Assembly: GCF_047948215.1 (NCBI RefSeq)
Contig: NC_134455.1
Span: forward strand, 320,594,147-320,658,146
DNA from: Lycorma delicatula
Lineage: Eukaryota; Arthropoda; Insecta; Hemiptera; Fulgoridae
DNA length: 64,000 bases
Direction: 5' to 3'
This document shows, piece after piece, positions 50,676-61,996 of this stretch. A program made the position numbers and the translations under genes. Position 1 is the stretch's first letter, and each line of letters starts with the position of its first letter. A model generated the notes under the pieces. It searched no databases. It had not been told where the DNA came from and saw nothing but the letters and a program-made list of their open reading frames with translations.

Positions 50676-52526
50676 AATTCTCTGATTTTAAATTCAAGTG
50701 TTCCAGCATTCAAGCCGAGTACTCCTTCTATTAAAATACAAACTAAATATTGCTGTTGGTTTTGTTTTGTTTTGTTAGGATGACACACAGTTAGGATATC
50801 CTATAGATATGATTAGATGAACATTATCCACTAACATACAAATAACATCACATGTTTTAGTGTTTTGGGCGATTTATAATTATTTATTTCTTTGTAGAAT
50901 ATCAAGGTTGTCGTTTAATATTAATACACTTGAAAGTATGGTGACTGAAATTGCGTTCATTTTATATTTGTGAGCATGTGCGCACATGTGTTAAAAGTAC
51001 CAACAGTTATTGAAAGATTACAATAATTGTGTCATTACTTCGGCTCTAAAACACAAAAGGTACTGTAATAAAAATATAACTGTTTTTCAAAAAAAGATTG
51101 TTACATATAAAACAGTAAGACACTAGGTCAAAAACTCTTATAATTTAGAACTCACTTTAAAAAAAATACTTGTTAAATATATTTGACAGATTGTACACAA
51201 TGTTTCAGGGTTCCATACAAGAAGCAAAAAAAACATTACAAAAATCTTACCCAACTGATTTCATTAATAATGTAATTAACATATTTATTTTTATAAATAA
51301 TTTTAATGTAAAAATCAAATAATTTATGTAATATTTTTTTTTATTATATTATAATTATTGAAAAAATTATAGGTATAAACTACTTTAATTAATCTGTCAG
51401 GAAATCAGTTGTTAATATTTTTGTTTATTTCAAGAGATTTTAGAAACATCTAATCTGTCATCAAATTTTAGAGGGTTTGCCGAAAATAGAGTGTGATAAT
51501 TTTTTTTTTTATTGTTTTAAAGATATTTAAAAAATTATGTCTAAATTACCTGGATTTTGGAAAGTGAATTACTATTTAATAAGATTTGTAAAAATTAGCA
51601 TTAAAAAAGATAACATCTAATCTTATTTAACACATATTAAATAAAACTAAAGGAATATAAATATATAGTTTCCATAGAAATAAATTTTTATTTCTAATAT
51701 AAATTTGTATTGTTGTTTGTAATTTTAAATAAATTTGAACAATTATCATTTTTTAACATTCTAGAATATCCACCTGGTTGGTATAGTGGTGAAAGTGTCT
51801 TTCCAAATCAGCTGATTTACAAGTCGACAGTTACAGGGTTCATCCACTAATAAGAGAAGTTTTAAGGTTGGGTTTCAATTAAGCGCAGTTAATATCATCC
51901 TCTTTCATCGACATAAGCAATACTTCAATGGATTGCTGAAGGCAGAACAGGTAAAAGTGAGAAAAACACATTCCAGAATATAGTTATTGAAATTTTAAGT
52001 GTCTATAAAATAAACTGTTCAAGTTTTTCAAGACATCAATTAAAACTATGATTTATAATTTCCATGCAGTTAATAAAGAATTCATATATTTTTTATGGAA
52101 AAGGGTTCCTTTGAATTTTATGATTTGTTTTTCCTAATCTGTTTAGTAAATGGTTTCTGCCTTATTATGCAGCTTACTCTGAAAATTTATTAGCAAATAA
52201 GACCACTCGAGGGTCAACTATGATTAATCTTGTGATTACCCTAGAAGAACAGTTGTAGCAATCCTCCCGGTCAAAGCAATGTTTGTCAATAGAGTTCATG
52301 ATCTGATAGTGGAATCAAATTTTTATTGTGTTGTAATATAAAGAAACAGATTGGTACTGGTCTATTAGTTTTATGTTTGCTTCTAGTATGATAGCATTAC
52401 CTCTTTTTGGGTATGAAAATCGCTGTAAAATTCATGCTATATATAAAGAAATGATAAAAGTTAAATTATTTGATATTTATTTAAGCTATTGTATTAATCA
52501 ATTTTAACAAGAATAATAAAAAAACC
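50668..52526 (+). repeat. Monomer 26: L-B, 5'-truncated (1859 bp)
   Basis: Starts at GGTACCCAAATTC inside the head, so the leader hairpin and ~395 bp are missing. Assignment to L-B rests on the AGATTTGTAAAAATT marker and on the exact length arithmetic; the B deletion itself lies in the missing part. Confidence 0.88.
51769..51966 (+). mobile_element. SINE copy (monomer 26)
   Basis: Head and body intact although the front of this monomer is deleted. Confidence 0.72.
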
Positions 52527-54871
52527 TAGTTTTTTTTAAATGTATAATTTTTTTGTATTGTTTTAATGATATAAAAATAATAATTATTAAATGTTATATC
52601 ATTAAAACAATTATTGTTTGTAATAATTATCTTTTGTAATATTTTAAACGTTAGTGGTATAATTATTTATATTTACACTCTTAAAAATTAAGGTTTTTAA
52701 TAATTGTGGGTATTTTTCCTTTTAATTTTGCAGAGTGTTATATGAATACGTTTATAAAAACATTTATTATTCGGGAAAAAATATTTGCAATTAATATTTA
52801 TACAAATAAGCATGACAGAGAATCTCATCTGACGTTATGAAAATCATTTTATTTGTAACTAGTTAAATATAAATATATAGTATCCATGGAAATAAATTTT
52901 AAATTAGTATAGTATCCATGGATATAAATTATTAATTTGTATTGTTTAACATTTAAATAAATTTTAGCAATCATCATTCTTTTAAAGTAATATCCACCAG
53001 GTTGTTTTAGTGGTACCCAAATTCTCTGATTTTAAATTCAAGTGTTCCAGCATTCAAGCCGAGTACTCCTTCTATTAAAATACAAACTAAATATTGCTGT
53101 TGGTTTTGTTTTGTTTTGTTAGGATGACACACAGTTAGGATATCCTATAGATATGATTAGATGAACATTATCCACTAACATACAAATAACATCACATGTT
53201 TTAGTGTTTTGGGCGATTTATAATTATTTATTTCTTTGTAGAATATCAAGGTTGTCGTTTAATATTAATACACTTGAAAGTATGGTGACTGAAATTGCGT
53301 TCATTTTATATTTGTGAGCATGTGCGCACATGTGTTAAAAGTACCAACAGTTATTGAAAGATTACAATAATTGTGTCATTACTTCGGCTCTAAAACACAA
53401 AAGGTACTGTAATAAAAATATAACTGTTTTTCAAAAAAAGATTGTTACATATAAAACAGTAAGACACTAGGTCAAAAACTCTTATAATTTAGAACTCACT
53501 TTAAAAAAAATACTTGTTAAATATATTTGACAGATTGTACACAATGTTTCAGGGTTCCATACAAGAAGCAAAAAAAACATTACAAAATTCTTACCCAACT
53601 GATTTCATTAATAATGTAATTAACATATTTATTTTTATAAATAATTTTAATGTAAAAATCAAATAATTTATGTAATATTTTTTTTTATTATATTATAATT
53701 ATTGAAAAAATTATAGGTATAAACTACTTTAATTAATCTGTCAGGAAATCAGTTGTTAATATTTTTGTTTATTTCAAGAGATTTTAGAAACATCTAATCT
53801 GTCATCAAATTTTAGAGGGTTTGCCGAAAATAGAGTGTGATAATTACTATTTTTTATTGTTTTAAAGATATTTAAAAAATTATGTCTAAATTACCTGGAT
53901 TTTGGAAAGTGAATTACTATTTAATAAGATTTATAAAAATTAGCATTAAAAAAGATAACATCTAATCTTATTTAACACATATTAAATAAAACTAAAGGAA
54001 TATAAATATATAGTTTCCATAGAAATAAATTTTTATTTCTAATATAAATTTGTATTGTTGTTTGTAATTTTAAATAAATTTGAACAATTATCATTTTTTA
54101 ACATTCTAGAATATCCACCTGGTTGGTATAGTGGTGAAAGTGTCTTTCCAAATCAGCTGATTTACAAGTCGACAGTTACAGGGTTCATCCACTAATAAGA
54201 GAAGTTTTAAGGTTGGGTTTCAATTAAGCGCAGTTAATATCATCCTCTTTCATCGACATAAGCAATACTTCAATGGATTGCTGAAGGCAGAACAGGTAAA
54301 AGTGAGAAAAACACATTCCAGAATATAGTTATTGAAATTTTAAGTGTCTATAAAATAAACTGTTCAAGTTTTTCAAGACATCAATTAAAACTATGATTTA
54401 TAATTTCCATGCAGTTAATAAAGAATTCATATATTTTTTATGGAAAAGGGTTCCTTTGAATTTTATGATTTGTTTTTCCTAATCTGTTTAGTAAATGGTT
54501 TCTGCCTTATTATGCAGCTTACTCTGAAAATTTATTAGCAAATAAGACCACTCGAGGGTCAACTATGATTAATCTTGTGATTACCCTAGAAGAACAGTTG
54601 TAGCAATCCTCCCGGTCAAAGCAATGTTTGTCAATAGAGTTCATGATCTGATAGTGGAATCAAATTTTTATTGTGTTGTAATATAAAGAAACAGATTGGT
54701 ACTGGTCTATTAGTTTTATGTTTGCTTCTAGTATGATAGCATTACCTCTTTTTGGGTATGAAAATCGCTGTAAAATTCATGCTATATATAAAGAAATGAT
54801 AAAAGTTAAATTATTTGATATTTATTTAAGCTATTGTATTAATCAATTTTAACAAGAATAATAAAAAAACC
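52527..54871 (+). repeat. Monomer 27: L-A, full head (2345 bp)
   Basis: Last L-A copy, with ACACTCTT and ACAAAATTCTTACC. The leader has TTTTTTTTAAATG, intermediate between S and L starts. Its tail mixes GAAGAACAG and CTCTTTTTGGG (L) with AAAGAAATG (S-like). Confidence 0.95.
54114..54311 (+). mobile_element. SINE copy (monomer 27)
   Basis: Head and body intact. Confidence 0.72.
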
Positions 54872-57246
54872 TAGTTTTTTTTAAATGTATAATTTTTTTG
54901 TATTGTTTTAATGATATAAAAATAATAATTATTAAATGTTATATCATTAAAACAATTATTGTTTGTAATAATTATCTTTTGTAATATTTTAAACGTTAGT
55001 GGTATAATTATTTATATTTACACTCTTAAAAATTAAGGTTTTTAATAATTGTGGGTATTTTTCCTTTTAATTTTGCAGAGTGTTATATGAATACGTTTAT
55101 AAAAACATTTATTATTCGGGAAAAAATATTTGCAATTAATATTTATACAAATAAGCATGACAGAGAATCTCATCTGACGTTATGAAAATCATTTTATTTG
55201 TAACTAGTTAAATATAAATATATAGTATCCATGGAAATAAATTTTAAATTAGTATAGTATCCATGGATATAAATTATTAATTTGTATTGTTTAACATTTA
55301 AATAAATTTTAGCAATCATCATTCTTTTAAAGTAATATCCACCAGGTTGTTTTAGTGGTACCCAAATTCTCTGATTTTAAATTCAAGTGTTCCAGCATTC
55401 AAGCCGAGTACTCCTTCTATTAAAATACAAACTAAATATTGCTGTTGGTTTTGTTTTGTTTTGTTAGGATGACACACAGTTAGGATATCCTATAGATATG
55501 ATTAGATGAACATTATCCACTAACATACAAATAACATCACATGTTTTAGTGTTTTGGGCAATTTATAATTATTTATTTCTTTGTAGAATATCAAGGTTGT
55601 CGTTTAATATTAATACACTTGAAAGTATGGTGACTGAAATTGCGTTCATTTTATATTTGTGAGCATGTGCGCACATGTGTTAAAAGTACCAACAGTTATT
55701 GAAAGATTACAATGATATTATAAACTGTAGTGTACAATTCTCATAATTGTGTCATTACTTCTGCTCAAAAACACAAAAGTTACTGTAATAAAAATATAAC
55801 TGTTTTTCAAAAAAAGGATTGTTACATATAAAACAGTAAGACACTAGGTCAAAAACTCTTATAATTTAGAACTCATTTTAAAAAAAATACTTGTTAAATA
55901 TATTTGACAGATTGTACACAATGTTTCAGGGTTCCATAAGAGAAGCAAAAAATAACATTACAAAAATCTTACCCAACTGATTTCATTAATAATGTAAACA
56001 TATTTATTTTTATAAATAATTTTAATGTAAAAATCAAATAATTTATGTAATATTTTTTTTTATTATATTATAATTATTGAAAAAATTATAGGTATAAACT
56101 ACTTTAATTAATCTGTCAGGAAATCAGTTGTTAATATTTTTGTTTATTTCAAGAGATTTTAGAAATATCTAATCTGTCATCAAATTTTAGAGGGTTTGCC
56201 GAAAATAGAGTGTGATAATTACTATTTTTTATTGTTTTAAAGATATTTAAAAAATTATGTCTAAATTACCTGGATTTTGGAAAGTGAATTACTATTTAAT
56301 AAGATTTATAAAAATTAGCATTAAAAAAGATAACATCTAATCTTATTTAACACATATTAAATAAAACTAAAGGAATATAAATATATAGTTTCCATAGAAA
56401 TAAATTTTTATTTCTAATATAAATTTGTATTGTTGTTTGTAATTTTAAATAAATTTGAACAATTATCATTTTTTAACATTCTAGAATATCCACCTGGTTG
56501 GTATAGTGGTGAAAGTGTCTTTCCAAATCAGCTGATTTACAAGTCGACAGTTACAGGGTTCATCCACTAATAAGAGAAGTTTTAAGGTTGGGTTTCAATT
56601 AAGCGCAGTTAATATCATCCTCTTTCATCGACATAAGCAATACTTCAATGGATTGCTGAAGGCAGAACAGGTAAAAGTGAGAAAAACACATTCCAGAATA
56701 TAGTTATTGAAATTTTAAGTGTCTATAAAATAAACTGTTCAAGTTTTTCAAGACATCAATTAAAACTATGATTTATAATTTCCATGCAGTTAATAAAGAA
56801 TTCATATATTTTTTATGGAAAAGGGTTCCTTTGAATTTTATGATTTGTTTTTCCTAATCTGTTTAGTAAATGGTTTCTGCCTTATTATGCAGCTTACTCT
56901 GAAAATTTATTAGCAAATAAGACCACTCGAGGGTCAACTATGATTAATCTTGTGATTACCCTAGAAGAACAGTTGTAGCAATCCTCCCGGTCAAAGCAAT
57001 GTTTGTCAATAGAGTTCATGATCTGATAGTGGAATCAAATTTTTATTGTGTTGTAATATAAAGAAACAGATTGGTACTGGTCTATTAGTTTTCTGTTTGC
57101 TTCTAGTATGATAGCATTACCTCTTTTTGGGTATGAAAATCGCTGTAAAATTCATGCTATATATAAAGAAATGATAAAAGTTAAATTATTTGATATTTAT
57201 TTAAGCTATTGTATTAATCAATTTTAACAAGAATAATAAAAAAACC
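54872..57246 (+). repeat. Monomer 28: L-D (2375 bp)
   Basis: Full head plus the 31-bp D segment at 55714-55744. First copy of the homogeneous right-hand array. The downstream changes that accompany D are TACTTCTGCTCAAAAAC, AAAAGTTACTG, CATAAGAGAAGC and AATGTAAACAT. Confidence 0.95.
56489..56686 (+). mobile_element. SINE copy (monomer 28)
   Basis: Head and body intact. Confidence 0.72.
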
Positions 57247-59622
57247 TAGTTTTTTTTTAAATGTATAATTTTTTTGTATTGTTTTAATGATATAAAAATA
57301 ATAATTATTAAATGTTATATCATTAAAACAATTATTGTTTGTAATAATTATCTTTTGTAATATTTTAAACGTTAGTGGTATAATTATTTATATTTACACT
57401 CTTAAAAATTAAGGTTTTTAATAATTGTGGGTATTTTTCCTTTTAATTTTGCAGAGTGTTATATGAATACGTTTATAAAAACATTTATTATTCGGGAAAA
57501 AATATTTGCAATTAATATTTATACAAATAAGCATGACAGAGAATCTCATCTGACGTTATGAAAATCATTTTATTTGTAACTAGTTAAATATAAATATATA
57601 GTATCCATGGAAATAAATTTTAAATTAGTATAGTATCCATGGATATAAATTATTAATTTGTATTGTTTAACATTTAAATAAATTTTAGCAATCATCATTC
57701 TTTTAAAGTAATATCCACCAGGTTGTTTTAGTGGTACCCAAATTCTCTGATTTTAAATTCAAGTGTTCCAGCATTCAAGCCGAGTACTCCTTCTATTAAA
57801 ATACAAACTAAATATTGCTGTTGGTTTTGTTTTGTTTTGTTAGGATGACACACAGTTAGGATATCCTATAGATATGATTAGATGAACATTATCCACTAAC
57901 ATACAAATAACATCACATGTTTTAGTGTTTTGGGCGATTTATAATTATTTATTTCTTTGTAGAATATCAAGGTTGTCGTTTAATATTAATACACTTGAAA
58001 GTATGGTGACTGAAATTGCGTTCATTTTATATTTGTGAGCATGTGCGCACATGTGTTAAAAGTACCAACAGTTATTGAAAGATTACAATGATATTATAAA
58101 CTGTAGTGTACAATTCTCATAATTGTGTCATTACTTCTGCTCAAAAACACAAAAGTTACTGTAATAAAAATATAACTGTTTTTCAAAAAAAGGATATTTA
58201 CATATAAAACAGTAAGACACTAGGTCAAAAACTCTTATAATTTAGAACTCATTTTAAAAAAAATACTTGTTAAATATATTTGACAGATTGTACACAATGT
58301 TTCAGGGTTCCATAAGAGAAGCAAAAAATAACATTACAAAAATCTTACCCAACTGATTTCATTAATAATGTAAACATATTTATTTTTATAAATAATTTTA
58401 ATGTAAAAATCAAATAATTTATGTAATATTTTTTTTTATTATATTATAATTATTGAAAAAATTATAGGTATAAACTACTTTAATTAATCTGTCAGGAAAT
58501 CAGTTGTTAATATTTTTGTTTATTTCAAGAGATTTTAGAAACATCTAATCTGTCATCAAATTTTAGAGGGTTTGCCGAAAATAGAGTGTGATAATTACTA
58601 TTTTTTATTGTTTTAAAGATATTTAAAAAATTATGTCTAAATTACCTGGATTTTGGAAAGTGAATTACTATTTAATAAGATTTATAAAAATTAGCATTAA
58701 AAAAGATAACATCTAATCTTATTTAACACATATTAAATAAAACTAAAGGAATATAAATATATAGTTTCCATAGAAATAAATTTTTATTTCTAATATAAAT
58801 TTGTATTGTTGTTTGTAATTTTAAATAAATTTGAACAATTATCATTTTTTAACATTCTATAATATCCACCTGGTTGGTATAGTGGTGAAAGTGTCTTTCC
58901 AAATCAGCTGATTTACAAGTCGACAGTTACAGGGTTCATCCACTAATAAGAGAAGTTTTAAGGTTGGGTTTCAATTAAGCGCAGTTAATATCATCCTCTT
59001 TCATCGACATAAGCAATACTTCAATGGATTGCTGAAGGCAGAACAGGTAAAAGTGAGAAAAACACATTCCAGAATATAGTTATTGAAATTTTAAGTGTCT
59101 ACAAAATAAACTGTTCAAGTTTTTCAAGACATCAATTAAAACTATGATTTATAATTTCCATGCAGTTAATAAAGAATTCATATATTTTTTATGGAAAAGG
59201 GTTCCTTTGAATTTTATGATTTGTTTTTCCTAATCTGTTTAGTAAATGGTTTCTGCCTTATTATGCAGCTTACTCTGAAAATTTATTAGCAAATAAGACC
59301 ACTCGAGGGTCAACTATGATTAATCTTGTGATTACCCTAGAAGAACAGTTGTAGCAATCCTCCCGGTCAAAGCAATGTTTGTCAATAGAGTTCATGATCT
59401 GATAGTGGAATCAAATTTTTATTGTGTTGTAATATAAAGAAACAGATTGGTACTGGTCTATTAGTTTTATGTTTGCTTCTAGTATGATAGCATTACCTCT
59501 TTTTGGGTATGAAAATCGCTGTAAAATTCATGCTATATATAAAGTAATGATAAAAGTTAAATTATTTGATATTTATTTAAGCTATTGTATTAATCAATTT
59601 TAACAAGAATAATAAAAAAACC
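57247..59622 (+). repeat. Monomer 29: L-D (2376 bp)
   Basis: D segment at 58090-58120. Private AAGGATATTTACAT at the start of the L block (others read AAGGATTGTTACAT). TTCTATAATATCC before the SINE is shared with monomer 30. Confidence 0.95.
58865..59062 (+). mobile_element. SINE copy (monomer 29)
   Basis: Head and body intact; preceded by TTCTATAATA rather than TTCTAGAATA. Confidence 0.72.
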
Positions 59623-61996
59623 TAGTTTTTTTTAATGTATAATTTTTTTGTATTGTTTTAATGATATAAAAATAATAATTATTAAATGTTATATCATTAA
59701 AACAATTATTGTTTGTAATAATTATCTTTTGTAATATTTTAAACGTTAGTGGTATAATTATTTATATTTACACTCTTAAAAATTAAGGTTTTTAATAATT
59801 GTGGGTATTTTTCCTTTTAATTTTGCAGAGTGTTATATGAATACGTTTATAAAAACATTTATTATTCGGGAAAAAATATTTGCAATTAATATTTATACAA
59901 ATAAGCATGACAGAGAATCTCATCTGACGTTATGAAAATCATTTTATTTGTAACTAGTTAAATATAAATATATAGTATCCATGGAAATAAATTTTAAATT
60001 AGTATAGTATCCATGGATATAAATTATTAATTTGTATTGTTTAACATTTAAATAAATTTTAGCAATCATCATTCTTTTAAAGTAATATCCACCAGGTGGT
60101 TTTAGTGGTACCCAAATTCTCTGATTTTAAATTCAAGTGTTCCAGCATTCAAGCCGAGTACTCCTTCTATTAAAATACAAACTAAATATTGCTGTTGGTT
60201 TTGTTTTGTTTTGTTAGGATGACACACAGTTAGGATATCCTATAGATATGATTAGATGAACATTATCCACTAACATACAAATAACATCACATGTTTTAGT
60301 GTTTTGGGCAATTTATAATTATTTATCTCTTTGTAGAATATCAAGGTTGTCGTTTAATATTAATACACTTGAAAGTATGGTGACTGAAATTGCGTTCATT
60401 TTATATTTGTGAGCATGTGCGCACATGTGTTAAAAGTACCAACAGTTATTGAAAGATTACAATGATATTATAAACTGTAGTGTACAATTCTCATAATTGT
60501 GTCATTACTTCTGCTCAAAAACACAAAAGTTACTGTAATAAAAATATAACTGTTTTTCAAAAAAAGGATTGTTACATATAAAACAGTAAGACACTAGGTC
60601 AAAAACTCTTATAATTTAGAACTCATTTTAAAAAAAATACTTGTTAAATATATTTGACAGATTGTACACAATGTTTCAGGGTTCCATAAGAGAAGCAAAA
60701 AATAACATTACAAAAATCTTACCCAACTGATTTCATTAATAATGTAAACATATTTATTTTTATAAATAATTTTAATGTAAAAATCAAATAATTTATGTAA
60801 TATTTTTTTTTATTATATTATAATTATTGAAAAAATTATAGGTATAAACTACTTTAATTAATCTGTCAGGAAATCAGTTGTTAATATTTTTGTTTATTTC
60901 AAGAGATTTTAGAAACATCTAATCTGTCATCAAATTTTAGAGGGTTTGCCGAAAATAGAGTGTGATAATTACTATTTTTTATTGTTTTAAAGATATTTAA
61001 AAAATTATGTCTAAATTACCTGGATTTTGGAAAGTGAATTACTATTTAATAAGATTTATAAAAATTAGCATTAAAAAAGATAACATCTAATCTTATTTAA
61101 CACATATTAAATAAAACTAAAGGAATATAAATATATAGTTTCCATAGAAATAAATTTTTATTTCTAATATAAATTTGTATTGTTGTTTGTAATTTTAAAT
61201 AAATTTGAACAATTATCATTTTTTAACATTCTATAATATCCACCTGGTTGGTATAGTGGTGAAAGTGTCTTTCCAAATCAGCTGATTTACAAGTCGACAG
61301 TTACAGGGTTCATCCACTAATAAGAGAAGTTTTAAGGTTGGGTTTCAATTAAGCGCAGTTAATATCATCCTCTTTCATCGACATAAGCAATACTTCAATG
61401 GATTGCTGAAGGCAGAACAGGTAAAAGTGAGAAAAACACATTCCAGAATATAGTTATTGAAATTTTAAGTGTCTACAAAATAAACTGTTCAAGTTTTTCA
61501 AGACATCAATTAAAACTATGATTTATAATTTCCATGCAGTTAATAAAGAATTCATATATTTTTTATGGAAAAGGGTTCCTTTGAATTTTATGATTTGTTT
61601 TTCCTAATCTGTTTAGTAAATGGTTTCTGCCTTATTATGCAGCTTACTCTGAAAATTTATTAGCAAATAAGACCACTCGAGGGTCAACTATGATTAATCT
61701 TGTGATTACCCTAGAAGAACAGTTGTAGCAATCCTCCCGGTCAAAGCAATGTTTGTCAATAGAGTTCATGATCTGATAGTGGAATCAAATTTTTATTGTG
61801 TTGTAATATAAAGAAACAGATTGGTACTGGTCTATTAGTTTTATGTTTGCTTCTAGTATGATAGCATTACCTCTTTTTGGGTATGAAAATCGCTGTAAAA
61901 TTCATGCTATATATAAAGTAATGATAAAAGTTAAATTATTTGATATTTATTTAAGCTATTGTATTAATCAATTTTAACAAGAATAATAAAAAAACC
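59623..61996 (+). repeat. Monomer 30: L-D (2374 bp)
   Basis: D segment at 60464-60494. AGGTGGTTTTAGTGG in the decayed SINE-head-like block is shared only with monomer 31. Confidence 0.95.
61239..61436 (+). mobile_element. SINE copy (monomer 30)
   Basis: Head and body intact; preceded by TTCTATAATA as in monomer 29. Confidence 0.72.

Larger units (their letters stand above)
49166..54871 (+). repeat. HOR copy with internal 480-bp deletion: S / L-B / L-A
   Basis: This trimer spans 5706 bp, 480 bp less than the 6186-bp trimer. The loss is a single junction at 50667/50668 that removes the last ~85 bp of the S monomer and the first ~395 bp of the following L-B monomer. The arithmetic is exact: S plus L-B should be 1587+2254=3841 bp and is 3361 bp here. 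Confidence 0.88.
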
